A DNA stretch of 13,865 nucleotides from contig JADGFH010000066.1 of assembly GCA_016743925.1 (NCBI GenBank), forward strand, positions 1-13,865, given 5' to 3'. The translations under genes and the position numbers were made by a program. Source of the stretch: Labilibaculum sp. Lineage in GTDB: Bacteria; Bacteroidota; Bacteroidia; Bacteroidales; Marinifilaceae. Under the pieces are notes generated by a model. The model ran no database searches. It worked only from the letters and a program-made list of their open reading frames with translations, and was not told the DNA's origin. This document shows positions 1 through 7,662 of this stretch, one piece after another (the stretch's first letter is position 1; every line of letters begins with the position of its first letter).

Positions 1-156
1 ATTAGAACCTACTATGAGCAGCAATTCTTAGATAGAGATATTCCTATTAAGTATCATAAATTTATGTTAGAAGGAAAAACTGAATTTATAGAACCTGATG
101 TGGAAATTGAATTGGATTCATATCGCAGTTTTGGTAGAAGTAAAAAATCTAACTAA
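1..156 (+). CDS. trmB: tRNA (guanosine(46)-N7)-methyltransferase, C-terminal end (partial)
   Basis: The frame is open from base 1 to the TAA at 154-156 and gives the last 51 residues of a protein; the start lies outside the window. The fragment begins IRTYYEQQFLDRDIPIKYHK, which resembles the C-terminal segment of Bacteroidota TrmB (the TYYEQ-W/F-L-x-R...IKY signature). TrmB uses S-adenosylmethionine to make 7-methylguanosine at position 46 of tRNAs. The tail after that motif is charged and looks variable. The stop codon overlaps the ATG of the next gene by one base (TAATG), so the two are probably translated from one message. The assignment rests on a short stretch recognised from memory, because the catalytic SAM-binding part is not in view. 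Confidence 0.7.
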   Translation: MRTYYEQQFLDRDIPIKYHKFMLEGKTEFIEPDVEIELDSYRSFGRSKKSN

Positions 157-494
157 TGTCTGATTTATATACTCGAATTTACGAAGTGGTTCGCTTGATT
201 CCTTCTGGAAGAGTAACTAATTATGGCGCAATTGCAAAATTCGTAGGATCTCCACAAGGTTCAAGAATGGTAGGTTGGGCAATGAATCAATCTCATTCTA
301 GTAAGGAATACACTCCAGCACACAGAGTTGTTAATCGAATGGGTATGCTAACTGGGAAATATCATTTTCCAGGTGAAAATTTAATGCAAGAACTTTTAGA
401 GAGTGAAGGTATTGTTGTGATTGATGACCAAATACAAGATTTCGATAAGGTATTCTGGGATCCATTCAAAGAACTAGATGAGAATCCTATTTAA
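156..494 (+). CDS. Alkyltransferase-like protein (MGMT/Ogt fold, no catalytic Cys)
   Basis: This 112-residue protein has the DNA-binding domain of O6-alkylguanine-DNA alkyltransferases. Visible elements are IPSGRVTNYGAIAKFVG (residues 15-31, helix-turn-helix), SRMVGWAMN (36-44, including the arginine that normally takes the place of the flipped base), and PAHRVVN (54-60). In true alkyltransferases the last motif is PCHRV and its cysteine accepts the alkyl group; here residue 55 is alanine and the protein contains no cysteine. It should therefore be an alkyltransferase-like (ATL) protein, a family known to bind O6-alkylguanine and pass the lesion to nucleotide excision repair rather than repair it directly. 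It starts within the stop codon of the trmB-like gene. No N-terminal methyltransferase subdomain is present, which is normal for ATLs. Family call is secure; the repair role is inferred from the family. Confidence 0.85.
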   Translation: MSDLYTRIYEVVRLIPSGRVTNYGAIAKFVGSPQGSRMVGWAMNQSHSSKEYTPAHRVVNRMGMLTGKYHFPGENLMQELLESEGIVVIDDQIQDFDKVFWDPFKELDENPI

Positions 495-510
495 ATTGAA
501 TCTAAATATC

Positions 511-518
511 TACCTTTG
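511..518 (+). promoter_or_regulatory. Possible promoter -7 box for the Mrp/ApbC gene
   Basis: TACCTTTG fits the Bacteroidota -7 consensus TAnnTTTG and lies about 43 bases before the ATG of the next gene. No TTTG-type -33 element is seen at normal spacing, and the upstream gene ends only 17 bases earlier, so read-through from that gene is also possible. Confidence 0.4.
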
Positions 519-560
519 CTGGTATTCAAAAAATAATTTAAAGGTTAAATTCAAAATATT

Positions 561-1658
561 ATGAGTTATACTCAAAAACAAGTTACAGATGCCTTGCGCT
601 TGGTTAAATTTCCAGGTTCAGATAAAGATATCATGTCCTTGGATATGGTTCGTAACATCAAGATTGAAGGTAAGAAAATTGGTTTCGATTTGGTTTTTCA
701 GAAATCAGATGATCCTAATATTATCACTTTGAAAAAAGCTTGTGTATCGGCAATATTAAGATTTGTTGATAAAGAAGCTGAAATTAAAGGAAACATTAAA
801 GTAAAAGCTGTTCACGTTGTGGATGAACCTAAAGTTCTTCCTAAAGTGAAAAATATTATAGCCATCGCATCTGGAAAAGGTGGTGTTGGAAAATCAACTG
901 TTTCTTCGAATCTGGCTGTAGCATTGGCTAAGGCAGGAGCAAAGGTTGGATTAATCGATGCGGATATTTACGGACCATCGGTACCTAAGATGTTTGGTTC
1001 GGAATCAGCTCGACCAAATTTGATTAAGATTGGTGATAAAGACATGATTGAGCCACACGAAAAGTTTGGCGTAAAAATGTTATCAATTGGTTTCTTTGTT
1101 GATCCGGCACAGGCGACTGTTTGGCGTGGACCAATGGCATCGAATGCTTTAAAGCAAATGATTGAAGAAGGAAACTGGGGTGAATTGGATTTTGTATTGA
1201 TCGATTTACCACCAGGAACAAGTGATATTCACCTAACTTTAGTTCAGACAGTGCCAGTTACTGGAGCTATTGTTGTAAGTACACCGCAAGATGTAGCTTT
1301 AGCTGATGCCATTAAAGGAATTAACATGTTCGAAGGAGCTGGTGTTAATGTTCCTGTTATTGGTTTGGTTGAAAATATGGCTTGGTTTACACCAGCAGAA
1401 TTACCAGAAAATAAGTACTATATTTTCGGTAAGGATGGATGTAAGAAATTAGCTGAAGAAAAAGAACTTGATCTTTTAGGACAAATTCCAATTGTTCAAA
1501 GTATCAGAGAAGGTGGAGATAATGGAACACCTGCAGCTGTTAACGAAAATTCGGCAACAGGTATGGCTTTCGCCGATTTGGCATCTAAATTAATGTCTGC
1601 TGTAGACAAAAGAAATACGGATAAGGATCCAACAGAGACGGTGAAAATAACTCGATAG
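561..1658 (+). CDS. apbC: Mrp/NBP35-family P-loop ATPase, iron-sulfur carrier type
   Basis: This 365-residue protein has an N-terminal MIP18/DUF59-like domain (about residues 3-85) followed by an Mrp-type ATPase. The deviant Walker A motif GKGGVGKST is at 105-113, with LIDADIYGPSVP at 131-142, the Walker B-like DLPPGTSD at 215-222, and VENMAWFTPAELP at 270-282. The family (ApbC/Mrp/Ind1) binds and transfers Fe-S clusters to target proteins in the cytoplasm. In classical members the VENM segment leads into a CPxC motif that holds a bridging cluster; here that place reads TPAELP, and the only cysteines are 61 and 294. This variant may be usual for Bacteroidota homologues, so the Fe-S role is less certain than the fold. 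The gene is followed at once by a strong terminator, which ends this transcription unit. Confidence 0.88.
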   Translation: MSYTQKQVTDALRLVKFPGSDKDIMSLDMVRNIKIEGKKIGFDLVFQKSDDPNIITLKKACVSAILRFVDKEAEIKGNIKVKAVHVVDEPKVLPKVKNIIAIASGKGGVGKSTVSSNLAVALAKAGAKVGLIDADIYGPSVPKMFGSESARPNLIKIGDKDMIEPHEKFGVKMLSIGFFVDPAQATVWRGPMASNALKQMIEEGNWGELDFVLIDLPPGTSDIHLTLVQTVPVTGAIVVSTPQDVALADAIKGINMFEGAGVNVPVIGLVENMAWFTPAELPENKYYIFGKDGCKKLAEEKELDLLGQIPIVQSIREGGDNGTPAAVNENSATGMAFADLASKLMSAVDKRNTDKDPTETVKITR

Positions 1659-1678
1659 AGTTTAGATATTATGAATTG

Positions 1679-1705
1679 AAAAGGAGCATTTTGTGCTCCT
1701 TTTTT
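1679..1705 (+). terminator. Rho-independent terminator after the Mrp/ApbC gene
   Basis: AAAAGGAGCA (1679-1688) is a perfect reverse complement of TGCTCCTTTT (1694-1703), with the five-base loop TTTTG between them. The T-run continues from 1700 to 1705. The hairpin sits 21 bases after the stop codon and separates the housekeeping block from the porW-porX block. Confidence 0.9.
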
Positions 1706-1763
1706 ATTTTTGGTTAAATAAGCTTATATTCAGAAAGTTTTAATAATTTTCATACGTGTAATT

Positions 1764-1771
1764 TAACTTTG
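1764..1771 (+). promoter_or_regulatory. Possible distal promoter -7 box for porW
   Basis: TAACTTTG fits TAnnTTTG and lies about 130 bases before the porW start. A T-rich stretch (TTTT at 1738-1741) is at roughly -33 spacing but lacks the G of the consensus. It would give a long leader, and the box at 1818-1825 competes with it. Confidence 0.35.
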
Positions 1772-1797
1772 CACGAAACTATCATAATTTGCTGTAG

Positions 1798-1825
1798 TTG
1801 AAGCGTTTTGTTATTTTTATATTTG
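1798..1825 (+). promoter_or_regulatory. Likely promoter of the porW-porX block
   Basis: TATATTTG (1818-1825) is a full match to the Bacteroidota -7 consensus TAnnTTTG. A TTG at 1798-1800 lies 17 bases upstream and could serve as the -33 element, slightly closer than usual. Transcription would start near 1832 and leave a leader of about 70 bases before the TTG start codon at 1901. Confidence 0.5.
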
Positions 1826-1900
1826 TGCGAAATCATTTTTAATTCGCCTTAGTATACTAAAACATTGGTTTTAACTGTTAATCTAACAAAAGGATAAGTC

Positions 1901-4900
1901 TTGGCTAGTAAAAAATTTCGAAAAGGATACATAGGAGTTTGTTGTTTGCTATTTGCGTTTGCCTGTTCAAATCAGAAAAACACATTCATTAGTAGGCAGT
2001 ACCATTCATTGACAACGCATTACAATGTTTATTTTAATGGAAAAGAAAGTCTAAAGGAAGGAGAGCGGAAAATAGAGGAAGGAATTCAAGATAATTATGC
2101 TTTACTATTGCCAGTTTTCGAATACCAAAACCCTACTGCACGTGCTTTGTCTTTTTCAAGCATGGATCGAACTCTAGAAAAAGCTACTAAGGCAATTAAA
2201 ATACATTCCATTACCCGTAAGCCAAAGCGAAAAAAAGGTAATCAATCAGATAAATATAAAGAGTTTAGAAAGAAAAAGGAGTATAACGATTGGATTGATG
2301 ACTGCTACTTTTTAATTGGAAAAGCAAAATTTTACAAAGGAGAACATCATGTATCCGAGAAGGCATTTGAATTTATTTTAAAAGAATACCCTAAATCGGA
2401 ATTGGTTCCTGAGGCAAAACTAGGCTTGGCTAGAAGTCTAATTGATAGAGGAGAATTTATTTCTGGAACTGAAATATTAGACCGATTGGTAGAAGAACCT
2501 AAATTGCCAAAAGAATTCATCCTTGAAATGTCTAGCCTCAGGGCAGATTTGGCTATCCAGCAAAAAGAATACGAAAGTGGTATTGATGAATTGGAGAGAT
2601 CTATTGAACTTCTTAATTCGAAAAGAAAAAAAGGACGTTTTTATTATCTGATTGCTCAACTTTATCAGAAATTGGATAATCCGAATGCGGCTTCGCGAAC
2701 ATTGCAGGAACTGATTGATTTAAATGCTTCTTACGAAATGACATTTAATGCTAAAATTAGTAGAGCATTGTCGTACACAGGTGAAGAAAATGGTGAGGAG
2801 ATTCGCAAAACCTTACGGAAAATGTTGCGAGATGATAAAAATATAGAATATCAAGATCAGATATACTATGCTCTTGCCGAGATGGATGTGAAAGATGGCG
2901 ATATGGAAGCTGCTGTTCCAAATTATTGGGAGTCTACAAAGCGCGCAGTTTTTAATGAAAACCAAAAGGCAATTTCATTTTTAAAGTTGGGAGATTATTA
3001 TTTCCAAGATCTAAATTATCCTAAATCACAAATGTGTTACGATAGTTCGATGACCTATCTTGGAAATGACTACCCAAATTACAAGGTGATTTCGAAGCGA
3101 ATCGGTAACCTAACCGAATTGGTAAACAATCTTAACATGGTAACAAGAGAAGATAGTTTACAAAGGGTTGCTGCATTAAGTTCCAAAGAGAGAGATAAAT
3201 TGATTCAAGGGATAATTCAAAAAATCACCGATAAGGAAAGAGAAGCCAAATTGAAGGAGGCGGAAGCGATGTCGGATAGAGCATTTTTTAGCCAGAATAA
3301 CATGTTGGGGAACTCTAACAGACAACAAAGCACACAAGGGAATTGGTATTTCTACAATCCAACAAATATAGGTCTAGGAAAATCGGATTTTCAACGTAAA
3401 TGGGGCCGAAGAAAACTTGAAGATAATTGGAGACGAAAGAATAAAGCAGCCTTTAGTTTAGAGGATGCTGAAATTGCATTAGAAGATGCACCAAAAGGAG
3501 AAGCTGGTACTGATGTAATTAAAAGGGATCCTAAATCAAAGGATTATTATATGATTGATTTACCTATGACCAAAGCGGGAATGGTGAAATCGGATGAGAG
3601 AATAATGAGGGGCTTGTATCAGGCTGCTTTGGTTTATGAAGAGAGATTGAACAACAAGGAGAAGGCTTTGGAAACAATGGAGAATCTAATCAAAAGATTT
3701 CCAGATAATCCATATCTACTTTCAGCTTATTACCATTCTTACTCTTTAAACAAGGAATTGGGAAATTCTTCTGCTGCGAATATTTACAAGAATAAAATAC
3801 TAAACGAGTTTAAAGGAAGTGATTACGCGAAAGCGCTTAATGATCCAAATTATTTTGCAAAAGTTCAGGCTGAAGGTCAAAAGGCAAACATATTGTACGC
3901 TAGAGCATATGAAGACTTTCAGAATTTTTATTACTTGAGAGTGATTAAAACTTGTAATGAAGGATTGTTGCGTTATCCAGAAAGTGAATTGCGTCCGCGA
4001 TTCTTGTTTTTACGTGCTTTGTGTATTGGAAGAACAAAAGAGGTTTCGCAGTTTAAGCAGAGCTTAGATCAGTTGATTGCTGCAAAACCAACACCTGAAA
4101 TTTCAAAAACAGTTAAGGCTATTTTAAAAGGTTTGGATGAGGGAGCTGTTCCTATGCAATACTCAGTATTAGACATGGAGCAAGCAAGACAAAACCGTTT
4201 GTTAAGAAATTGGAGAATGGAAGGCGAACAAGCTGTTGTTGCTGTTAAAAATGAAAAGAAAGAAAAGATAGTTAAACCAATTTATAAGTTTGATGCCAAA
4301 GAAGAGCATTTCTTTGTCTTGATGTTTGACAGGAAAGATGCGGATCCTAACCGTACTTTGTTTAATGTATCGAAGTACAATTCTGAAAGCTACAATAGTC
4401 GTGTGTTTAAGGTTGATAGACTATCCTTAAATAAGCAAAAAATCATGATTATGGTGAAAGGCTTAAAGGATAAGGAAGATGCATTGAATTACTTTAATGG
4501 GATTATTACTAGCAATAAAGCTTTTAGTGGTCTTGAAAATGCGGATTATCGAAACTTCGTGATTTCGAATTCAAATTTTAATATTTTCAAGAAAAATGAA
4601 GATATAGAATCTTACCTTGATTTTTATACGCAAAGCTATTTTAACGTAACACGAAAAGATAGCAAAACAACTGTGAAGAAAAGAGGAAAATTGGTTTCTG
4701 TAAATACCAATTTAGATTCAACAACATTTGCGTATAAGCCTGCGGAAAATCATAAATTTATCCTTTTGGTGCCAACTAGAAAAGTGAACATTGGTAAATT
4801 AAGAGTGGATATATTTAATCATGATAAGGATTTTAAGGTAATAAAAGATCAGTACGATGCCGATTTAAATATGATAATTGTAAATAATGTTGGGTCGAAA

Positions 4901-5476
4901 GCTGATGCTATGAATTACTTTAAGAAGCTAACAGAGGATGATAATGTATATACTCAACTAGCAAATGTTGAGTATCGAAACTTTATTATTAGTGAAGAGA
5001 ATTTTAAAAAGTTTTACATCAGTAAGACCTTATTCCCTTATCTCGACTTTTTTAAAGAGAATTATTTAAAAGACCTTATTCCAAAAACATCTAAGCCAAA
5101 ACAAGAATTGGTTCAGGAAGGATTGTATGCCTACAAGGCAGAAACTCCGCATTATTTTGCTTTGGTTTATGCTACCGATAACGTTAACAAAAAACAATTG
5201 TTGAATGGGATTAAGAAGTACAATACACGTAGTTTAAAGATAGAAGTGAGAGCTTTGGATGACAAACGGGAAATACTTTTGGTTACCAACATGCGAAATA
5301 AAAAGCAAGCGATGATGTATTTCAGAGCTATTGTTACCAATCGTGCATTGTTCGAACCAATTGAAAAGGTTGGCTATCGAAACTTTGTTATTTCTGCAGA
5401 CAATTTAGAAACTTTCATGCAAAATCCTGATCCTGCCGTATACCTTCAGTTTTTCAAAAAGTGGTATCTAAATTAG
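1901..5476 (+). CDS. porW: T9SS-associated TPR lipoprotein, PorW/SprE family
   Basis: This 1191-residue protein starts at TTG. An in-frame TAA two codons upstream (1895-1897) excludes a longer form, AAAAGGA lies just upstream as a ribosome site, and the reading begins with a lipoprotein signal peptide whose lipobox cysteine is residue 22 (FAFAC). Mature residues such as HSLTTHYNVYFNGKES (35-50) match the start of PorW/SprE proteins, periplasm-facing lipoproteins needed for type IX secretion and, in gliders, motility. TPR-like helical repeats are visible at about 130-185, 215-275, 315-385 and 565-720. A charged, probably coiled stretch lies around 425-460, and a basic and aromatic linker around 480-515. 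The C-terminal part (794-1190) holds three copies of one domain, described separately. It is longer than the SprE homologues I recall, which end nearer 900 residues. porX follows after 86 bases without an evident terminator. Family call is strong; the symbol follows from the family, not from an alignment. Confidence 0.85.
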   Translation: MASKKFRKGYIGVCCLLFAFACSNQKNTFISRQYHSLTTHYNVYFNGKESLKEGERKIEEGIQDNYALLLPVFEYQNPTARALSFSSMDRTLEKATKAIKIHSITRKPKRKKGNQSDKYKEFRKKKEYNDWIDDCYFLIGKAKFYKGEHHVSEKAFEFILKEYPKSELVPEAKLGLARSLIDRGEFISGTEILDRLVEEPKLPKEFILEMSSLRADLAIQQKEYESGIDELERSIELLNSKRKKGRFYYLIAQLYQKLDNPNAASRTLQELIDLNASYEMTFNAKISRALSYTGEENGEEIRKTLRKMLRDDKNIEYQDQIYYALAEMDVKDGDMEAAVPNYWESTKRAVFNENQKAISFLKLGDYYFQDLNYPKSQMCYDSSMTYLGNDYPNYKVISKRIGNLTELVNNLNMVTREDSLQRVAALSSKERDKLIQGIIQKITDKEREAKLKEAEAMSDRAFFSQNNMLGNSNRQQSTQGNWYFYNPTNIGLGKSDFQRKWGRRKLEDNWRRKNKAAFSLEDAEIALEDAPKGEAGTDVIKRDPKSKDYYMIDLPMTKAGMVKSDERIMRGLYQAALVYEERLNNKEKALETMENLIKRFPDNPYLLSAYYHSYSLNKELGNSSAANIYKNKILNEFKGSDYAKALNDPNYFAKVQAEGQKANILYARAYEDFQNFYYLRVIKTCNEGLLRYPESELRPRFLFLRALCIGRTKEVSQFKQSLDQLIAAKPTPEISKTVKAILKGLDEGAVPMQYSVLDMEQARQNRLLRNWRMEGEQAVVAVKNEKKEKIVKPIYKFDAKEEHFFVLMFDRKDADPNRTLFNVSKYNSESYNSRVFKVDRLSLNKQKIMIMVKGLKDKEDALNYFNGIITSNKAFSGLENADYRNFVISNSNFNIFKKNEDIESYLDFYTQSYFNVTRKDSKTTVKKRGKLVSVNTNLDSTTFAYKPAENHKFILLVPTRKVNIGKLRVDIFNHDKDFKVIKDQYDADLNMIIVNNVGSKADAMNYFKKLTEDDNVYTQLANVEYRNFIISEENFKKFYISKTLFPYLDFFKENYLKDLIPKTSKPKQELVQEGLYAYKAETPHYFALVYATDNVNKKQLLNGIKKYNTRSLKIEVRALDDKREILLVTNMRNKKQAMMYFRAIVTNRALFEPIEKVGYRNFVISADNLETFMQNPDPAVYLQFFKKWYLN
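4280..5470 (+). repeat. Three diverged copies of a ~115-residue domain in PorW
   Basis: Residues 794-914, 943-1056 and 1076-1190 follow the same pattern. Each opens with an aromatic/Lys strand (YKFDAKEEHFFVLMF, FAYKPAENHKFILLV, YAYKAETPHYFALVY) and continues with a second strand (KIMIMVKG, NMIIVNNV, REILLVTN). A helix with AxxYF or AMxYF follows (861-865, 1003-1007, 1137-1141), then YRNFVIS, YRNFIIS or YRNFVIS (883-889, 1025-1031, 1159-1165), and each closes with YLDFYTQSYF, YLDFFKENYL or YLQFFKKWYL. The copies are clearly homologous but well diverged, so the duplication is old. An approximate DNA span is given here. Confidence 0.9.
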
Positions 5477-5562
5477 TTTCTGTTTTCTGCAAAATAAAAG
5501 GTTCTACTTAGCGTTACATCTATTACAAGTGAAGCTGATTATTCGTTGAACTATTAAAATGA

Positions 5563-7122
5563 ATGTTTGTGAAAGAGACTAAAATACTTTGGGTAGATGA
5601 TGAAATTGAGTTGCTGAAACCTCATATCATTTTTTTAGAAGGAAAAGGATACTGCGTAAAATCATGCAATAATGCTCCTGATTCCATTGATATGCTTCGA
5701 GATGAGCAATTTGATTTGGTTTTGCTGGATGAGAACATGCCTGGAATGAGCGGCTTAGAAGCTTTGAGTGAGATGAAGTCAATCGACTCAACATTGCCAA
5801 TTGTCATGATTACCAAAAGTGAGGAAGAGGACATTATGGATGAGGCAATTGGAAAACAAATTTCTGATTACCTGATAAAGCCTGTAAACCCAAAGCAAAT
5901 TTTGCTTACCATTAAAAAGCACATCGATAAGAAAAGATTGGTTTCGGAGAAAACAACCATAGCCTATCAATCTAAATTCGGACAATTAGGAATGGAAATT
6001 AACGACTGTCGTGATTTTCAGGATTGGATGAAAATGTATCGTAAATTGGTGTTTTGGGAATTGGAATTGGCGAATATTGAAGATTCTGGCATGGATGAAA
6101 TTCTTAGCATGCAAAAGAATGAAGCCAATAATTTATTTGCTCGATTTATAAAGAAAAATTACCTGTCTTGGCTCGAACCAGACAATAAAGATAAGCCTTT
6201 ACTTACCCCAAATGTTTTTAAGGAAAAGGTATTTCCATTACTGGATAAAGGTGAAAAAGTAGCTTTTATTTTAATCGATAATTTACGATACGATCAGTGG
6301 CAAACACTTTACCCAGCCATTAGTAGTTATTACGCGTTGGAAGATGACGATATGTATTATTCCATTTTACCAACCGCTACACAATATGCTCGTAATGCGA
6401 TGTTCTCTGGTCTAATGCCGCTTGATATTCAAAAGCAACATCCAAAACATTGGATTCACGAAGATGAGGAAACAAGTAAGAATTTGCATGAAGAGGAATT
6501 CATAGGTTTCCAATTCAAACGACATTACAAAGAGGTAAGCTATCATTACGAGAAAATCAACAACGAAAAAATGGGTGCCAAGGTAATGGACAATATTAGC
6601 TCCATTTTGGAATCTCAACTTAGTGTTTTTGTTTACAATTTTGTTGATATGCTTTCTCATGCAAGAACCGAAAGCGATATGATTCGTGATCTTGCCGCAG
6701 ATGAGGCTGCTTATCGCTCTCTTACACTATCTTGGTTTGAACATTCAATGCTCTTAGAGTTGATTAAAAAGCTTGCAGAAAAGAATGTAAAGTTGATTAT
6801 TACTACCGATCATGGCTCTATCAGGGTACAAAATCCGATTAAGGTAATTGGAGACCGACAGACCAATGCGAATTTGAGATACAAGATGGGAAAGAACCTG
6901 AACTACAATGCAAAGCAAGTTTTTGAGGTTACAGATCCACGAAAAGCGCTTTTACCACAAGTAAATGTAAGTTCTTCTTATATCTTTGCATTTGGCGAAG
7001 ACTTTTTAGCTTATCCAAACAACTTCAATTATTACAGTTCATATTATCGAAATACCTTCCAACATGGAGGAATTTCATTAGAAGAAGTGTTGGTGCCGCT
7101 CGTAACTTTAAGTCCACGCTAA
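5563..7122 (+). CDS. porX: T9SS response regulator PorX (receiver plus PglZ phosphatase-like domain)
   Basis: This 519-residue cytoplasmic protein has an N-terminal receiver domain (about 6-125) with the acidic pair D12-D13, phosphoacceptor D56 in LLDENMP, T84 and K106. A helical linker leads to a C-terminal PglZ domain of the alkaline phosphatase superfamily (about 225-519). Likely metal and catalytic residues are D239 (ILIDNLRYD), T271 (ILPTATQYAR), D363 (FVDMLSH), D416-H417 (TTDHGS) and H501 (QHGGISLEE). This architecture and length match PorX of Porphyromonas gingivalis, partner of the sensor PorY, which controls T9SS gene expression and secretion. There is no DNA-binding domain. The ATG at 5563 follows an in-frame TGA; GTG at 5569 is an alternative start. 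An out-of-frame ATG at 5559 is ignored. It lies between porW and tsaE on the same strand and may be co-transcribed with both. Confidence 0.92.
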   Translation: MFVKETKILWVDDEIELLKPHIIFLEGKGYCVKSCNNAPDSIDMLRDEQFDLVLLDENMPGMSGLEALSEMKSIDSTLPIVMITKSEEEDIMDEAIGKQISDYLIKPVNPKQILLTIKKHIDKKRLVSEKTTIAYQSKFGQLGMEINDCRDFQDWMKMYRKLVFWELELANIEDSGMDEILSMQKNEANNLFARFIKKNYLSWLEPDNKDKPLLTPNVFKEKVFPLLDKGEKVAFILIDNLRYDQWQTLYPAISSYYALEDDDMYYSILPTATQYARNAMFSGLMPLDIQKQHPKHWIHEDEETSKNLHEEEFIGFQFKRHYKEVSYHYEKINNEKMGAKVMDNISSILESQLSVFVYNFVDMLSHARTESDMIRDLAADEAAYRSLTLSWFEHSMLLELIKKLAEKNVKLIITTDHGSIRVQNPIKVIGDRQTNANLRYKMGKNLNYNAKQVFEVTDPRKALLPQVNVSSSYIFAFGEDFLAYPNNFNYYSSYYRNTFQHGGISLEEVLVPLVTLSPR

Positions 7123-7149
7123 AAGTTAGTTATCAATTGTTTTTTTAAG

Positions 7150-7566
7150 ATGAGTGTATTAAAAATTAATTCACTGGAAGAAATTAATGCAGTTGCAAAA
7201 GAATTTCTTTCATTAGTTGGAGATAAGCGAGTATTTGCTCTTCATGGAGCAATGGGCGTGGGAAAAACCACATTTGTTAAAGCCATTTGCGATGCGATGG
7301 GTGTTGAGGATACCATCAACAGTCCTACATTCGCTATTGTTAACGAATATCATACCCCAAAAGAAGAAATCATTTACCATTTTGATTTTTATCGGATAGA
7401 TGATGTTCAAGAGGCATATGATTTTGGTTATGAGGATTATTTCTATAGTAATGCCATGTGTTTTATCGAGTGGCCAGAAAAAATAGAATCTATTTTACCA
7501 CAAGACACGGTAGAAGTCCTTTTTGAGGAACAAGCCGATGGCACTCGTTCAATTACGATTCGTTAA
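7150..7566 (+). CDS. tsaE: tRNA t6A biosynthesis ATPase TsaE
   Basis: This 138-residue protein has the full set of TsaE marks: Walker A GAMGVGKTT (33-41), the switch-like NSPTF (57-61), HFDFYRI (77-83) and IEWPE (106-110). TsaE is the ATPase that works with TsaB and TsaD to attach threonylcarbamoyl to A37 of ANN-decoding tRNAs. Its length is normal for the family. The ATG is 27 bases after the porX stop, so the two are probably on one transcript. No Shine-Dalgarno is visible, which is common in this phylum. No odd residues were seen. Confidence 0.93.
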   Translation: MSVLKINSLEEINAVAKEFLSLVGDKRVFALHGAMGVGKTTFVKAICDAMGVEDTINSPTFAIVNEYHTPKEEIIYHFDFYRIDDVQEAYDFGYEDYFYSNAMCFIEWPEKIESILPQDTVEVLFEEQADGTRSITIR

Positions 7567-7617
7567 TTTTCCCCGCAAATAAAAACAGCGTATTTAAGCA
7601 AAAATTTCTTAAATTGT

Positions 7618-7648
7618 AAGTTTAAGATACCTGTTTAAGTTTAATACC
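7618..7648 (+). repeat. Imperfect direct repeat upstream of the alanine dehydrogenase gene
   Basis: AAGTTTAAGATACC (7618-7631) is followed by AAGTTTAATACC (7637-7648), the same word with a two-base deletion, starting 19 bases later. It lies in the 96-base gap between tsaE and ald, ending 14 bases before the ATG. It could be a protein-binding site or chance in AT-rich DNA. No good TAnnTTTG promoter box was found in this gap. Confidence 0.4.
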
Positions 7649-7662
7649 ATTACAATTTGCAT

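Noticed and set aside
5563..7122. PglZ domain as part of a BREX or Pgl phage-defence system
   Set aside because: The domain is fused to a complete receiver and matches PorX in order and length. No other BREX gene is in view.
7657..7662. TTG start of ald two codons before the ATG
   Set aside because: The ATG at 7663 is the ordinary choice and the two extra residues add nothing recognisable.
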